This document shows, piece after piece, positions 1 to 7,516 of a stretch of DNA of 23,412 nucleotides (position 1 is its first letter; each line of letters begins with the position of its first letter). The stretch is taken from the NCBI GenBank assembly GCA_036652055.1, contig JAVVWP010000027.1, forward strand, positions 1-23,412. The letters run 5' to 3'. The notes below the pieces were generated by a model. That model saw nothing but the letters and a program-made list of their open reading frames with translations, was not told where the DNA came from and searched no databases. This stretch comes from Fimenecus sp036652055 (GTDB lineage: Bacteria; Bacillota; Clostridia; Oscillospirales; Acutalibacteraceae). The translations under genes and the position numbers were made by a program.

Positions 1-2
1 CA

Positions 3-3000
3 GGGCTTACAGTTATTAATGTAAGCGAAAGTAATGCGGTATATTCAAGTATTGATGGAATAGTATATAGTAAAGATAAAACATCAATATTGATTTGCCC
101 TAATGGTAAGTCTGGAGACTTTATAATTCCTGATAGCGTAACAAGCATAGGCGGCAGTGCATTTAGAGGTTGCACAGGACTTACAAGTGTAATAATTTCT
201 AATAGCATAACAAACATAGGTTATGGGGCATTTCAAGATTGCACAAGCCTTACAAGCGTAATAATCCCTGACAGCGTAACAAGTATAGACGATTCTGCAT
301 TTCAGGGTTGCACAGGTCTTACAGTTATTAATGTGAATGAAAATAATACATACTATTCAAGCATTGATGGAATATTATATAGTAAAGATAAAACACAGTT
401 ATTGATATGCCCTAACGGTAAATCTGGTGAGTTTATAATTCCTGACAGCGTAACAAGCATAGGATCCCGGGCGTTTTACAATTGTGCAAGTCTTACAGGC
501 ATAACAATAGGAAATGGCGTAACAAAAATAAGTGATTATGCATTTTCTTGTTGCACAGGTCTAAAAGGCATAACAATTCCTGACAGCGTAACAAGTATAA
601 GTGGCAGGGCTTTTTGCGGTTCCACAGGTCTTGCAGCTATTAATGTAAGCGAAGGTAATACAGTATATTCAAGTATTGATGGAATAGTATATAGTAAAGA
701 TAAAACATTGCTATTGACATACCCTAATGGCAAATCGGGAGGGCTTATAATTCCGAATGGCATAACAAGCATAGGCGAATGGGCATTTTTTGGCTGCACA
801 GGACTTACAAGTATAACAATCCCTAATAGCGTAACAAGCATAGGCGAAGGGGCATTTTTAGGTTGCACAAGCCTTACAAGCGTAATAATACCTGACAGCG
901 TAACAAGTATAGGCTCCGATGTGTTTGCTGATTGCACAGGTCTAAAAGGCGTAATAATCTCTAATAGCGTAACAAGCATAGGTGAATCTGCATTTGATGG
1001 TTGCACAGGTCTTACGAATGTAACAATCCCGAGCAATGTAACAAGCATAGGTTATCGTGTGTTTAGTGATTGCACAGGTCTTACGAACATAACAATCCCG
1101 AATAGCGTAACAAGAATAGGTGATTATGCATTTTCTCGTTGCACAGGTCTAAAAGGCGTAACAATTCCTGACAGCGTAACAAGTATAGGTGAGAACGCAT
1201 TTGAAGGTTGCACAGGTCTTACGAATGTAACAATCCCGAGCAATGTAACAAGCATAGCATATGGTGCATTTTGGGGCTGCACAGGTCTTACAAACATAAC
1301 AATTCCAGATAGCGTAACAAGCATAAGTTACTGTGCATTTAGAGATTGCGCAGGTCTTACAAACATAACAATTCCAGATAGCGTAAAAAGCATAGACCGC
1401 TATGCATTTGACGGTTGCAAAAATAATCTTACAATTACTGCTACAAAAGGCAGTGCCGCTGAAACCTATGCAATTGAACATGGAATTAACTTTATAGCCA
1501 TTGACGTTTTGCATGCAGAAAATTTCGATTATAAAGTCATTTCAGAAGCCGACAAAACAATCGAAATTGTTAAATTCACAGGCACAGGCACAGAAATTTC
1601 AATTCCTGATACCATTTATGGATATGCGGTAACAAGATTAGGCTTTGCTGCATTTTTCAATTGCAGAGATCTTACAAGTATAATAATTCCTAATAGCGTA
1701 ACAAGCATAGGCAATTGGGCATTTCAAAGTTGCATAGGTCTTAAAGACATAACAATTCCGAACAGCGTAACAAGCATAGGCGACTCTGCATTTAATAATT
1801 GTAGTAACCTTGTAAGAATAATAATTCCTAATAGCGTAACAAGCATAGGCGAGAGTGCATTTGATAATACACCATTTTATTATTCACTGCCAAATGGCGA
1901 AGTTTATTTAGGAAAAGTTTTATATGCATATAAAGGCACAATGCCTGAAAATACAAAAATAAATATAAAGCCTGGAACGGTTTCAATTACAGATAGTGTG
2001 TTTAGCCGTTGCAAAGATCTTACAAGTGTAACAATTCCGGGGAGCTTAGTTAGCTATGATTTTAGCGGTTGCACGGGTCTTAAAAGCGTAACAATAGGCG
2101 ATGGCGTAACAAGCATAGGTGGATATGCATTTGATGGTTGCACAGGTCTTACAAGCGTGATAGTCCCTAATAGCGTAACAACCATAGGCGATGGTGCATT
2201 TAAAGGTTGCACAGGTCTTATAAATATAGCAATAGGAAATGGCGTAACAAGCATAGGCAAAAGAGCGTTTGATGGTTGCACAGGTCTTACAAGCGTAATT
2301 ATCCCAAATAGCGTAACAAGCATAGGCGGTAGTGCTTTTGATGGTACACCATTTAATAATTCACTGCCAGATGGCGAAGTTTATTTAGGAAAAGTTTTAT
2401 ATGAATATAAAGGCACAATGCCTAAAAACACAGAAATAATTGTAAAGCCTGGTACGGTTTCAATTTTAGAATATGCGTTTAATGGTTGCAAAGGACTTAA
2501 AAGCGTAACAATCCCAAATAGCGTAACAAGCATAGGCGATAGTGCATTTAACGGTTGCACCAGTCTTACAGCTATTAATGTAAGCGAAGGGAATACGGTG
2601 TATTCAAGTATTGATGGAATAGTATATAGTAAAGATAAAACATCAATATTACTATTCCCTAATAGCAAATTCGGGGTGTTCACAGTTCCAGGCAGCGTAA
2701 CAAGCATAGGCAACCAGGCATTTTTTGATTGCACAGGTCTTACAAGTATAATCATTCCAAATGGTGTAACAAGCATAGGTAGCATGGCGTTTTTTCGTTG
2801 CACAGGTCTTACAAGTATAATCATTCCAAATGGTGTAACAAGCATAGATGACTATGCATTTGCACATTGTACGAGTTTAACAAACCTAATCATTCCAAGC
2901 GGAGTAACAAGCATAGACGACAAAGCGTTTTACAATTGTAAAGGTCTTAAAGGCGTAATAATTCCAAGCAGTGTAACAAGTATAGGCGATATGGCATTTG

Positions 3001-4277
3001 GCTATTATAATAATTATGGCAATCATGAAAAACTGCCTGGATTTACAATTACAGGTATAAAAGGCAGTGCCGCTGAAAAATATGCAATAGCTAATGGATT
3101 TACATTTATTGACACTATACACGCAGAAAATTTTGACTATAAAGTCATTTCAGAATCTAACAAAACAATAGAAATAGTTAAATTCACAGGCACAGATTCA
3201 GAAATTATAATTCCTGAAATTATTGATGGATATATAGTTACAAAAATTGCCGATAATGCCTTTGCAAATTGCACAACACTAAAAAGCGTAACAATTCCTA
3301 ACAGCGTAACGAGCATCGGCGACGCCACATTTTCTGGTTGCACAGGACTTACAAGCGTAATAATTCCTGACAGCGTAACAAGCATAGGCGACCGTGCATT
3401 TTATGATACATCATTTTATAATTCACTGCCAGATGGCGAAGTTTATTTTGACAAGGTTTTATATAAATACAAAGGCATAATGCCAGAAAATACAGAAATA
3501 AACATAAAAGCTGGAACAGTTTCAATTTCAGACAGTGCATTTTCTCGTTGCACAGGTCTAAAAAGCGTAACAATTCCAAATAGCGTAACAAGTATAAGAC
3601 AGTGTGCATTTAAAGGCTGCGCTAATCTTACAAGCGTAACAATCCCTGATAGCGTAACTTACATAGGTAGCGGTGCATTTGATAATACACCATTTTATAA
3701 TTCACAGCCAGATGGTGAAGTTTATTTAGGAAAAGTTTTATATGCATATAAAGGCACAATGCCTGAAAACACAGAAATAAATATAAGGTTTGGAACGGTT
3801 TCAATTTCAGACGCTGCATTTTCTGGTTGCACAGGTCTTAAAAGCGTAACAATCCCAGATAGTGTAACAAGCATAGGTAACTTTGCATTTCAAGGTTGTA
3901 CAGGTCTAAAAGGCATAATAATTCCTGACAGTGTAACAAGCATAGGTGATAGGGCGTTTGGCTATTATTATTGTGGTAATGGCACTTATGAAAAACTTCC
4001 TGGATTTACAATTACTGGTATAAAAGGCAGTGCCGCAGAAATTTACGCAATAGAAAGACAAATTAATTTTCGATTGCCTTTATCATTAGGTGATATTAAC
4101 GGCGATGGCAGGGTAACTTCTGGCGATGCAATTGCAGTTTTAAGAGCCGAGGCACAGCTTAGAACATTAACAGCAGAAGAATTTACAGCAGCTGATGTCG
4201 TAAAAGACAATAGAGTGACTTCAGGCGATGCAATTAGAATTCTTCGCTATGAAGCACAGTTAATCTCATCGTTATAA
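3..4277 (+). CDS. BspA-like leucine-rich-repeat surface protein with C-terminal dockerin (5' partial)
   Basis: The reading frame is open from the first bases of the window, so the true start lies upstream; the first in-window ATG (position 90) is inside a repeat and is not the start. About 1,424 residues are visible. Most are about 40 LRR_5/BspA-type units of 23 residues with the pattern SVTSIGxxAFxxCTGLTxxxIP. They are broken by three kinds of inserts: four SSIDGIxYSKDKT modules, four GEVYLGKVLYxYKG modules and two NFDYKVISE modules. The last roughly 65 residues (from about 4086) hold two type I dockerin repeats, DINGDGRVTSGDAI and a weaker DVVKDNRVTSGDAI. Type I dockerins bind cohesins, so the protein is probably exported and docked on a scaffoldin or cell-surface cohesin. 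BspA-type repeats are known from adhesins, so a role in adhesion or substrate binding is an inference. No catalytic domain is visible. A GH18-like lipoprotein gene follows 41 bp downstream. Confidence 0.9.
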   Translation, partial: GLTVINVSESNAVYSSIDGIVYSKDKTSILICPNGKSGDFIIPDSVTSIGGSAFRGCTGLTSVIISNSITNIGYGAFQDCTSLTSVIIPDSVTSIDDSAFQGCTGLTVINVNENNTYYSSIDGILYSKDKTQLLICPNGKSGEFIIPDSVTSIGSRAFYNCASLTGITIGNGVTKISDYAFSCCTGLKGITIPDSVTSISGRAFCGSTGLAAINVSEGNTVYSSIDGIVYSKDKTLLLTYPNGKSGGLIIPNGITSIGEWAFFGCTGLTSITIPNSVTSIGEGAFLGCTSLTSVIIPDSVTSIGSDVFADCTGLKGVIISNSVTSIGESAFDGCTGLTNVTIPSNVTSIGYRVFSDCTGLTNITIPNSVTRIGDYAFSRCTGLKGVTIPDSVTSIGENAFEGCTGLTNVTIPSNVTSIAYGAFWGCTGLTNITIPDSVTSISYCAFRDCAGLTNITIPDSVKSIDRYAFDGCKNNLTITATKGSAAETYAIEHGINFIAIDVLHAENFDYKVISEADKTIEIVKFTGTGTEISIPDTIYGYAVTRLGFAAFFNCRDLTSIIIPNSVTSIGNWAFQSCIGLKDITIPNSVTSIGDSAFNNCSNLVRIIIPNSVTSIGESAFDNTPFYYSLPNGEVYLGKVLYAYKGTMPENTKINIKPGTVSITDSVFSRCKDLTSVTIPGSLVSYDFSGCTGLKSVTIGDGVTSIGGYAFDGCTGLTSVIVPNSVTTIGDGAFKGCTGLINIAIGNGVTSIGKRAFDGCTGLTSVIIPNSVTSIGGSAFDGTPFNNSLPDGEVYLGKVLYEYKGTMPKNTEIIVKPGTVSILEYAFNGCKGLKSVTIPNSVTSIGDSAFNGCTSLTAINVSEGNTVYSSIDGIVYSKDKTSILLFPNSKFGVFTVPGSVTSIGNQAFFDCTGLTSIIIPNGVTSIGSMAFFRCTGLTSIIIPNGVTSIDDYAFAHCTSLTNLIIPSGVTSIDDKAFYNCKGLKGVIIPSSVTSIGDMAFGYYNNYGNHEKLPGFTITGIKGSAAEKYAIANGFTFIDTIHAENFDYKVISESNKTIEIVKFTGTDSEIIIPEIIDGYIVTKIADNAFANCTTLKSVTIPNSVTSIGDATFSGCTGLTSVIIPDSVTSIGDRAFYDTSFYNSLPDGEVYFDKVLYKYKGIMPENTEINIKAGTVSISDSAFSRCTGLKSVTIPNSVTSIRQCAFKGCANLTSVTIPDSVTYIGSGAFDNTPFYNSQPDGEVYLGKVLYAYKGTMPENTEINIRFGTVSISDAAFSGCTGLKSVTIPDSVTSIGNFAFQGCTGLKGIIIPDSVTSIGDRAFGYYYCGNGTYEKLPGFTITGIKGSAAEIYAIERQINFRLPLSLGDINGDGRVTSGDAIAVLRAEAQLRTLTAEEFTAADVVKDNRVTSGDAIRILRYEAQLISSL
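110..4070 (+). repeat. 69-bp periodic coding repeats (23-residue LRR units)
   Basis: Core words such as GCGTAACAAGCATAGG recur at 69-bp spacing, for example near 136, 205 and 274, and continue through most of the gene. Larger blocks recur too: about 1510-1590 matches 3120-3200, and the block around 3000-3090 matches 3960-4050. The DNA-level similarity is high, so unit number could change by recombination or slippage. Confidence 0.85.
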
Positions 4278-4318
4278 TTTAAAAAATTATATAAAAATTA
4301 ATTTTATGGAGGAATATT

Positions 4319-5746
4319 ATGAAAAAAAAGCTAATTTGCATTTTAATCGTCATTTCTATGTTTTCTGGCATACTATCTGCCTGTGGCAGTGGCAAAAAAG
4401 TCGAACCTGTAAAGGGTGAAAATCTCGCAGTTAATGCGTCTTATACCCACAATGACAAAACAAGTACTTCTTTTAGCCTTAAATCAAGGGGAAGGTCAGA
4501 GGTTAAAATCAAATTTCCGTCTGCAATTACATTTAATACTATCGTGTTAAACGAAAAAACTACTTGTGTAGATGCTTTTGAGTTTTGGATAGAAAAAGAT
4601 GGAAAGTTAGAAATTATTTATAAGCAAGATGAAATCGGCGGAACAAGATATTGCTATCTTGATGAAATTACTACTGATAATTTGATTTTAAGAGCATATG
4701 CAATTGATGGCGAATTCAACATTAACAGTTTTGAAGTTTATAACACAAAACGCCCACAAAAAGATTTTAGAACTACTACTTATCTTCCTGTTGACCAATT
4801 TTTGAGAGATTATGCAGAAAATCCACAATATAGTGATGGTCTTAACCATGTCACTGATATTATTTTGTTTGGTTGTGCAAAATATGATGAAAAAGGCGAG
4901 CTTAATGTCAATGAAGAAGCTCTTGATAAAACCTTAAAAATTATTAGCGAAATCAGAAAAGATAATAAAAATCCACTCAATATTTATTGCGACTTTGTTT
5001 TAAAATCAGAAATTAAAAATGATAAAAACTTGCCAAGTCAAGAGTTTTTCGCAAGTCTTCAAAAAATAGCATTACAAGAAAACAAGGCAAAGCTTATTGA
5101 TAATTTAGTCGTTTTTGCAAATGAAAAACAACTTTCTGGAATTTCATTCGATTATGAATATCCATATTCGCACGACGATTATAATGTGTTTAGCAACTTC
5201 TTGGTTGAGATGAAAAAATCCGCTCCAAAAACTAAAATCGCTATTGCTGTTGCACCGTGGGGACTTTTATATACACAAGAAGCTAAAGATGCTGTTGATG
5301 TTTTTGAAGTTATGGCATATGACCTAATGGATAAAAAAGGTAACCATTCAGGTTGGCAAAACTGCTGTGTTGACGCAATAAATTATATGGCAGGCAAAGG
5401 AATTGACCTCAAAAAGGTAGACCTCGGCATTCCATTTTATTCAAGACCAACCGATTATGGAAACAAATGGGATAGTTGGCGAGGCGATGTTTCTAAAATA
5501 AGCAGATTTGGCAATTTTACTTCGTTTGAAGGAATTTCTTATGAAGATGACGCTGGTACAAAGCCGTTTTGGACTAAAGGAAAATGGTATAATGGTGAAA
5601 ATCTCGTTATGGACAAAACCGCATATTGTTATGATGTAGGCGTTGGCGGAATTATGGTATTCCAATATAATTGCGATGTAGAATATAGCAATGAACGCTC
5701 ATTAATGGCTAATTTGAACAGCGTGTTTGATGATACAAGTAAATAG
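4319..5746 (+). CDS. GH18-like lipoprotein with N-terminal discoidin-like region
   Basis: The protein has 475 residues. It begins with a lipoprotein signal peptide: a lysine-rich start, a hydrophobic stretch and a lipobox LSAC with Cys22, so it is probably anchored outside the membrane. Residues about 35-145 look like a beta-sandwich of the F5/8-type C (discoidin) kind. The rest resembles glycoside hydrolase family 18. The strand-4 motif reads SGISFDYEYP with the presumed acid Glu280 and Asp278 kept, but the two earlier Asp of DxxDxDxE are Ser. A VMAYDL motif typical of GH18 strand 6 follows. Substrate could be a GlcNAc-containing glycan such as chitin or N-glycans; this is inferred, and a non-catalytic glycan-binding role is possible. 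A GGAGG ribosome site precedes the ATG. It lies 41 bp after the dockerin-LRR gene, so the two may be co-transcribed, and it ends just before a strong terminator. Confidence 0.8.
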   Translation: MKKKLICILIVISMFSGILSACGSGKKVEPVKGENLAVNASYTHNDKTSTSFSLKSRGRSEVKIKFPSAITFNTIVLNEKTTCVDAFEFWIEKDGKLEIIYKQDEIGGTRYCYLDEITTDNLILRAYAIDGEFNINSFEVYNTKRPQKDFRTTTYLPVDQFLRDYAENPQYSDGLNHVTDIILFGCAKYDEKGELNVNEEALDKTLKIISEIRKDNKNPLNIYCDFVLKSEIKNDKNLPSQEFFASLQKIALQENKAKLIDNLVVFANEKQLSGISFDYEYPYSHDDYNVFSNFLVEMKKSAPKTKIAIAVAPWGLLYTQEAKDAVDVFEVMAYDLMDKKGNHSGWQNCCVDAINYMAGKGIDLKKVDLGIPFYSRPTDYGNKWDSWRGDVSKISRFGNFTSFEGISYEDDAGTKPFWTKGKWYNGENLVMDKTAYCYDVGVGGIMVFQYNCDVEYSNERSLMANLNSVFDDTSK

Positions 5747-5763
5747 CTTTTAGCTAAAATAAT

Positions 5764-5800
5764 GGCTATCTCGCTTTTTAAAGTGGGATAGCCTTTTTTT
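5764..5800 (+). terminator. Rho-independent terminator after the GH18-like gene
   Basis: An 11-bp stem (5764-5774 with 5783-5793, two G-U wobbles) starting GGCTATC and ending GATAGCC is followed directly by seven T. It closes the LRR/GH18 transcription unit. Confidence 0.9.
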
Positions 5801-5860
5801 GTGGATTTTATTATTGATTTATGATAGAATATTTATATTATTTTAACTTAGGAGTAATAA

Positions 5861-6697
5861 ATGAAAAAACTATATATAGCTGACCTTGATGGCACACTTT
5901 TAAATAACGATTGCTGTATTAGCAAAAAATCCGCAAAAATAATTAATGATTTAACCGAAAAAGGAATGCTTTTTTCTATTGCTACCGCAAGAAGTGTAAT
6001 GACTGCAAGCGAATTTCTTTCTGAAATAAAGCTTTCTGCTCCTGTTGTTTTGATGAATGGCGTTTTTGTATATGACACTGTGCAGAATAAATCTATTAAA
6101 TTTTGGGAAATTAAATCATCTGTGCTTTCTAAGCTTCTCAAGATATATGAAAAAAATGATAAAACTCCCCTCTTGTTTCTCTATGGTGACGATGGGCTTT
6201 TAAGCATTCATTTTACCGATATGAAGCTTTGTGTGCAAAAGGATTTTTACAATGCAAGAGTTGATAAATTTGACGGTAGATTTAAAAAAGTTGCAGAGCT
6301 AACAATTCCAAACGGTCAGCACGCTGTTTACATAAATTTAGTTGACACATATGATGAATTAAAACCTATTTATGATGAAATTATGATGTTAGACGGTGTT
6401 ACTGCCTCTTTCTATCATGACAATTATACTGAATATTGGTTCTTAGAGGCATATTCAGATGAGGCAAGCAAAGCAAACGGTGCAAGGTTTGTAAAAGAGG
6501 CTACCTGCGCAGATAAAATTGTCGCATTTGGTGATAATTTTAATGATACAATATTATTTGAATGTGCAGATGAATGTTATGCTGTTGAAAATGCTGTTGA
6601 TGAGCTGAAAAACATTGCCACTTGTGTTATTGGCAGTAACCAAAATGATGGTGTTGCTGAATTTTTAAAAGATGATTTTAAGCCATTTAATAATTGA
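5861..6697 (+). CDS. Cof-type HAD-IIB family phosphatase
   Basis: The protein has 278 residues, a usual length for the Cof/HAD-IIB family of cytoplasmic sugar-phosphate, phospholipid or cofactor phosphatases. Motif I is DLDGTLL with nucleophile Asp8 and Asp10. Motif II lies near ATARS. Lys204 in SKANGARF is the motif III lysine, and GDNFND (224-229) is the Mg-binding motif IV. A large cap region lies between motifs II and III. The substrate cannot be read from the sequence. AGGAG precedes the ATG at good spacing. The stop codon overlaps the -35 box of the following tRNA promoter by three bases, so the next unit starts immediately. Confidence 0.9.
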   Translation: MKKLYIADLDGTLLNNDCCISKKSAKIINDLTEKGMLFSIATARSVMTASEFLSEIKLSAPVVLMNGVFVYDTVQNKSIKFWEIKSSVLSKLLKIYEKNDKTPLLFLYGDDGLLSIHFTDMKLCVQKDFYNARVDKFDGRFKKVAELTIPNGQHAVYINLVDTYDELKPIYDEIMMLDGVTASFYHDNYTEYWFLEAYSDEASKANGARFVKEATCADKIVAFGDNFNDTILFECADECYAVENAVDELKNIATCVIGSNQNDGVAEFLKDDFKPFNN

Positions 6698-6722
6698 CAA
6701 TTATTGATGTAAATGGTATTAT
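6694..6722 (+). promoter_or_regulatory. Strong sigma-A promoter for the tRNA-Leu locus
   Basis: A perfect TTGACA (6694-6699), a 17-bp spacer and TATTAT (6717-6722) place the start about 8-10 bases before the tRNA 5' end at 6738. The -35 box overlaps the stop codon of the HAD gene. No comparable promoter is visible just upstream of the second tRNA, so this may serve the whole locus. Confidence 0.8.
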
Positions 6723-6737
6723 AATAAAGCAATTTTT

Positions 6738-6768
6738 GCAGAAGTGGCGGAATGGCAGACGCGCTGTA
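6738..6768 (+). pseudogene. 5' fragment of a tRNA-Leu gene (tRNA remnant)
   Basis: The sequence begins with an acceptor strand GCAGAAG, TG, and a leucine-type D-arm GCGGAATGGCAGACGC, nearly the same as the D-arm of the intact tRNA-Leu at 7220. After about GCTGTA the tRNA identity is lost: there is no proper anticodon loop, no long variable arm, no T-arm (GGTTCAA) and no matching CTTCTGC acceptor strand before the next tRNA. It sits at the right distance from a strong promoter, so it was probably a working gene that was broken. Confidence 0.75.
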
Positions 6769-6790
6769 TATCCTCCACAGAGGATATACA
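6765..6790 (+). repeat. Perfect 11-bp inverted repeat at the tRNA break point
   Basis: TGTATATCCTC (6765-6775) and GAGGATATACA (6780-6790) are exact reverse complements with a CACA loop. The left arm begins inside what should be the tRNA anticodon stem. No T-run follows on either strand, so it is not a standard terminator. It may be a processing hairpin or a trace of the insertion. Confidence 0.8.
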
Positions 6791-6804
6791 AATGCATAGT
6801 GCTT

Positions 6805-7212
6805 AATGTAGAATACAGAATGAGGAACGATTTATGGTGGAAAATCAAATTGAAAATAAGAGTTTCGATTTTGCGGTTAGAGTTGTCAATCTTTATAAGC
6901 ACTTGAACGCCGAAAAGAAAGAACATGTTATTTCAAAGCAACTACTTCGTTCTGGCACAAGCATAGGTGCTAATGTTGCGGAAGCTCAGCGTGGACAAAG
7001 CAAAGCGGATTTTACAGCGAAAATGAGCATTGCTCTTAAAGAAGCAAATGAATCTCTTTATTGGCTAAAACTTCTTTTTAAAACAGACTATTTAACTGGG
7101 CAACAATTTTTGAGCTTAGAAAATGATATTACCGAAATAATAAAACTTCTCGTTTCTATATGCAAATCTTCAAACAAATAATTTTGCACTTTGCACTTTG
7201 CATTCTGCATTA
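6805..7212 (+). mobile_element. S23/four-helix-bundle gene cassette with inverted heptamer ends (putative insertion)
   Basis: The four-helix-bundle gene is bracketed by short 7-bp repeats in inverted orientation. The left end reads AATGTAG, AATACAG, AATGAGG from 6805. The right end, on the other strand from 7212, reads AATGCAG, AATGCAA, AGTGCAA, AGTGCAA. The 18-bp outer parts match at 14 positions. S23-type proteins are known from intervening sequences in 23S rRNA genes; here the cassette lies directly after a broken tRNA-Leu. No transposase is encoded. Boundaries are my estimate, since no target-site duplication is clear. Confidence 0.5.
6834..7181 (+). CDS. Four helix bundle protein (S23 / intervening-sequence protein family)
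   Basis: The 115-residue protein is almost all helix, fits the family's usual length of about 110-125 residues, and carries the conserved core RSGTSIGANVAEAQ (residues about 39-53), followed by a KADFTAKMSIALKEANES helix. Proteins of this family are encoded in intervening sequences of 23S rRNA genes and in many scattered genomic copies. They form pentameric bundles of positively charged helices; their biochemical role is not settled, and nucleic-acid binding is often suspected. GAGGA (6822-6826) precedes the ATG. The gene lies between a tRNA-Leu fragment and an intact tRNA-Leu and is probably read from the tRNA promoter at 6694, which would couple its expression to tRNA transcription. Confidence 0.88.
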   Translation: MVENQIENKSFDFAVRVVNLYKHLNAEKKEHVISKQLLRSGTSIGANVAEAQRGQSKADFTAKMSIALKEANESLYWLKLLFKTDYLTGQQFLSLENDITEIIKLLVSICKSSNK

Positions 7213-7219
7213 TTTATAT

Positions 7220-7306
7220 GCGGGTATGGCGGAACTGGCAGACGCGTATGATTCAGGTTCATATGTTCGCAAGGACATGCAGGTTCAATTCCTGTTACCC
7301 GCACCA
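7220..7306 (+). tRNA. tRNA-Leu (anticodon CAG)
   Basis: A complete 87-nt class II tRNA. The acceptor is GCGGGTA paired with TACCCGC, the discriminator is A and the CCA is encoded (7304-7306). The anticodon stem TATGA/TCATA encloses loop TTCAGGT, with CAG at 7254-7256, reading CUG codons. A long variable arm (TGTTC/GGACA) and a normal T-arm with GGTTCAATTCC are present. No good promoter lies within the 40 bases upstream, which are the heptamer repeats of the cassette, so transcription probably comes from 6694. Confidence 0.96.
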
Positions 7307-7307
7307 A

Positions 7308-7345
7308 CGCTCAAGGCTTTATTATAAGGCTTTGGGCGATTTTTT
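7308..7345 (+). terminator. Terminator after tRNA-Leu
   Basis: CGCTCAAGGC (7308-7317) pairs with GCTTTGGGCG (7329-7338), with two G-U wobbles, and is followed by a run of six T from 7340. It starts one base after the encoded CCA. Confidence 0.8.
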
Positions 7346-7448
7346 ATGCTCAAAAACAGACGGAATACGCATAACATTCGCTTGTAAAAAGGAAATGTAA
7401 AAATTCGAGAAAATATACATTCAATTGTAGAAATATCTTCACTTATCA

Positions 7449-7477
7449 TTGAAAGTATGCTAACTATATGCTACAAT
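7449..7477 (+). promoter_or_regulatory. Promoter of the DUF3795 gene
   Basis: TTGAAA (7449-7454), a 17-bp spacer and TACAAT (7472-7477) sit about 40 bases before the ATG at 7517. A GGGAG ribosome site lies in between. Confidence 0.7.
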
Positions 7478-7516
7478 TCAGATATGAATGAAGCATGATA
7501 TAAGGGAGTATTTGAA

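Noticed and set aside
536..3819. Many open frames antisense to the LRR gene
   Set aside because: They mirror the 69-bp repeats (repeated MLVTL..GI..VRPVQP units), lack ribosome sites and show no independent family features.
6738..7212. Group I intron in a tRNA-Leu anticodon loop
   Set aside because: The insert has a protein gene of the S23 family and heptamer ends, and no tRNA 3' half follows it. I see no group I core elements.
6687..7400. Small open frames overlapping the tRNA-Leu genes and promoter
   Set aside because: They run through structural RNA, promoter and terminator sequence and have no family features.
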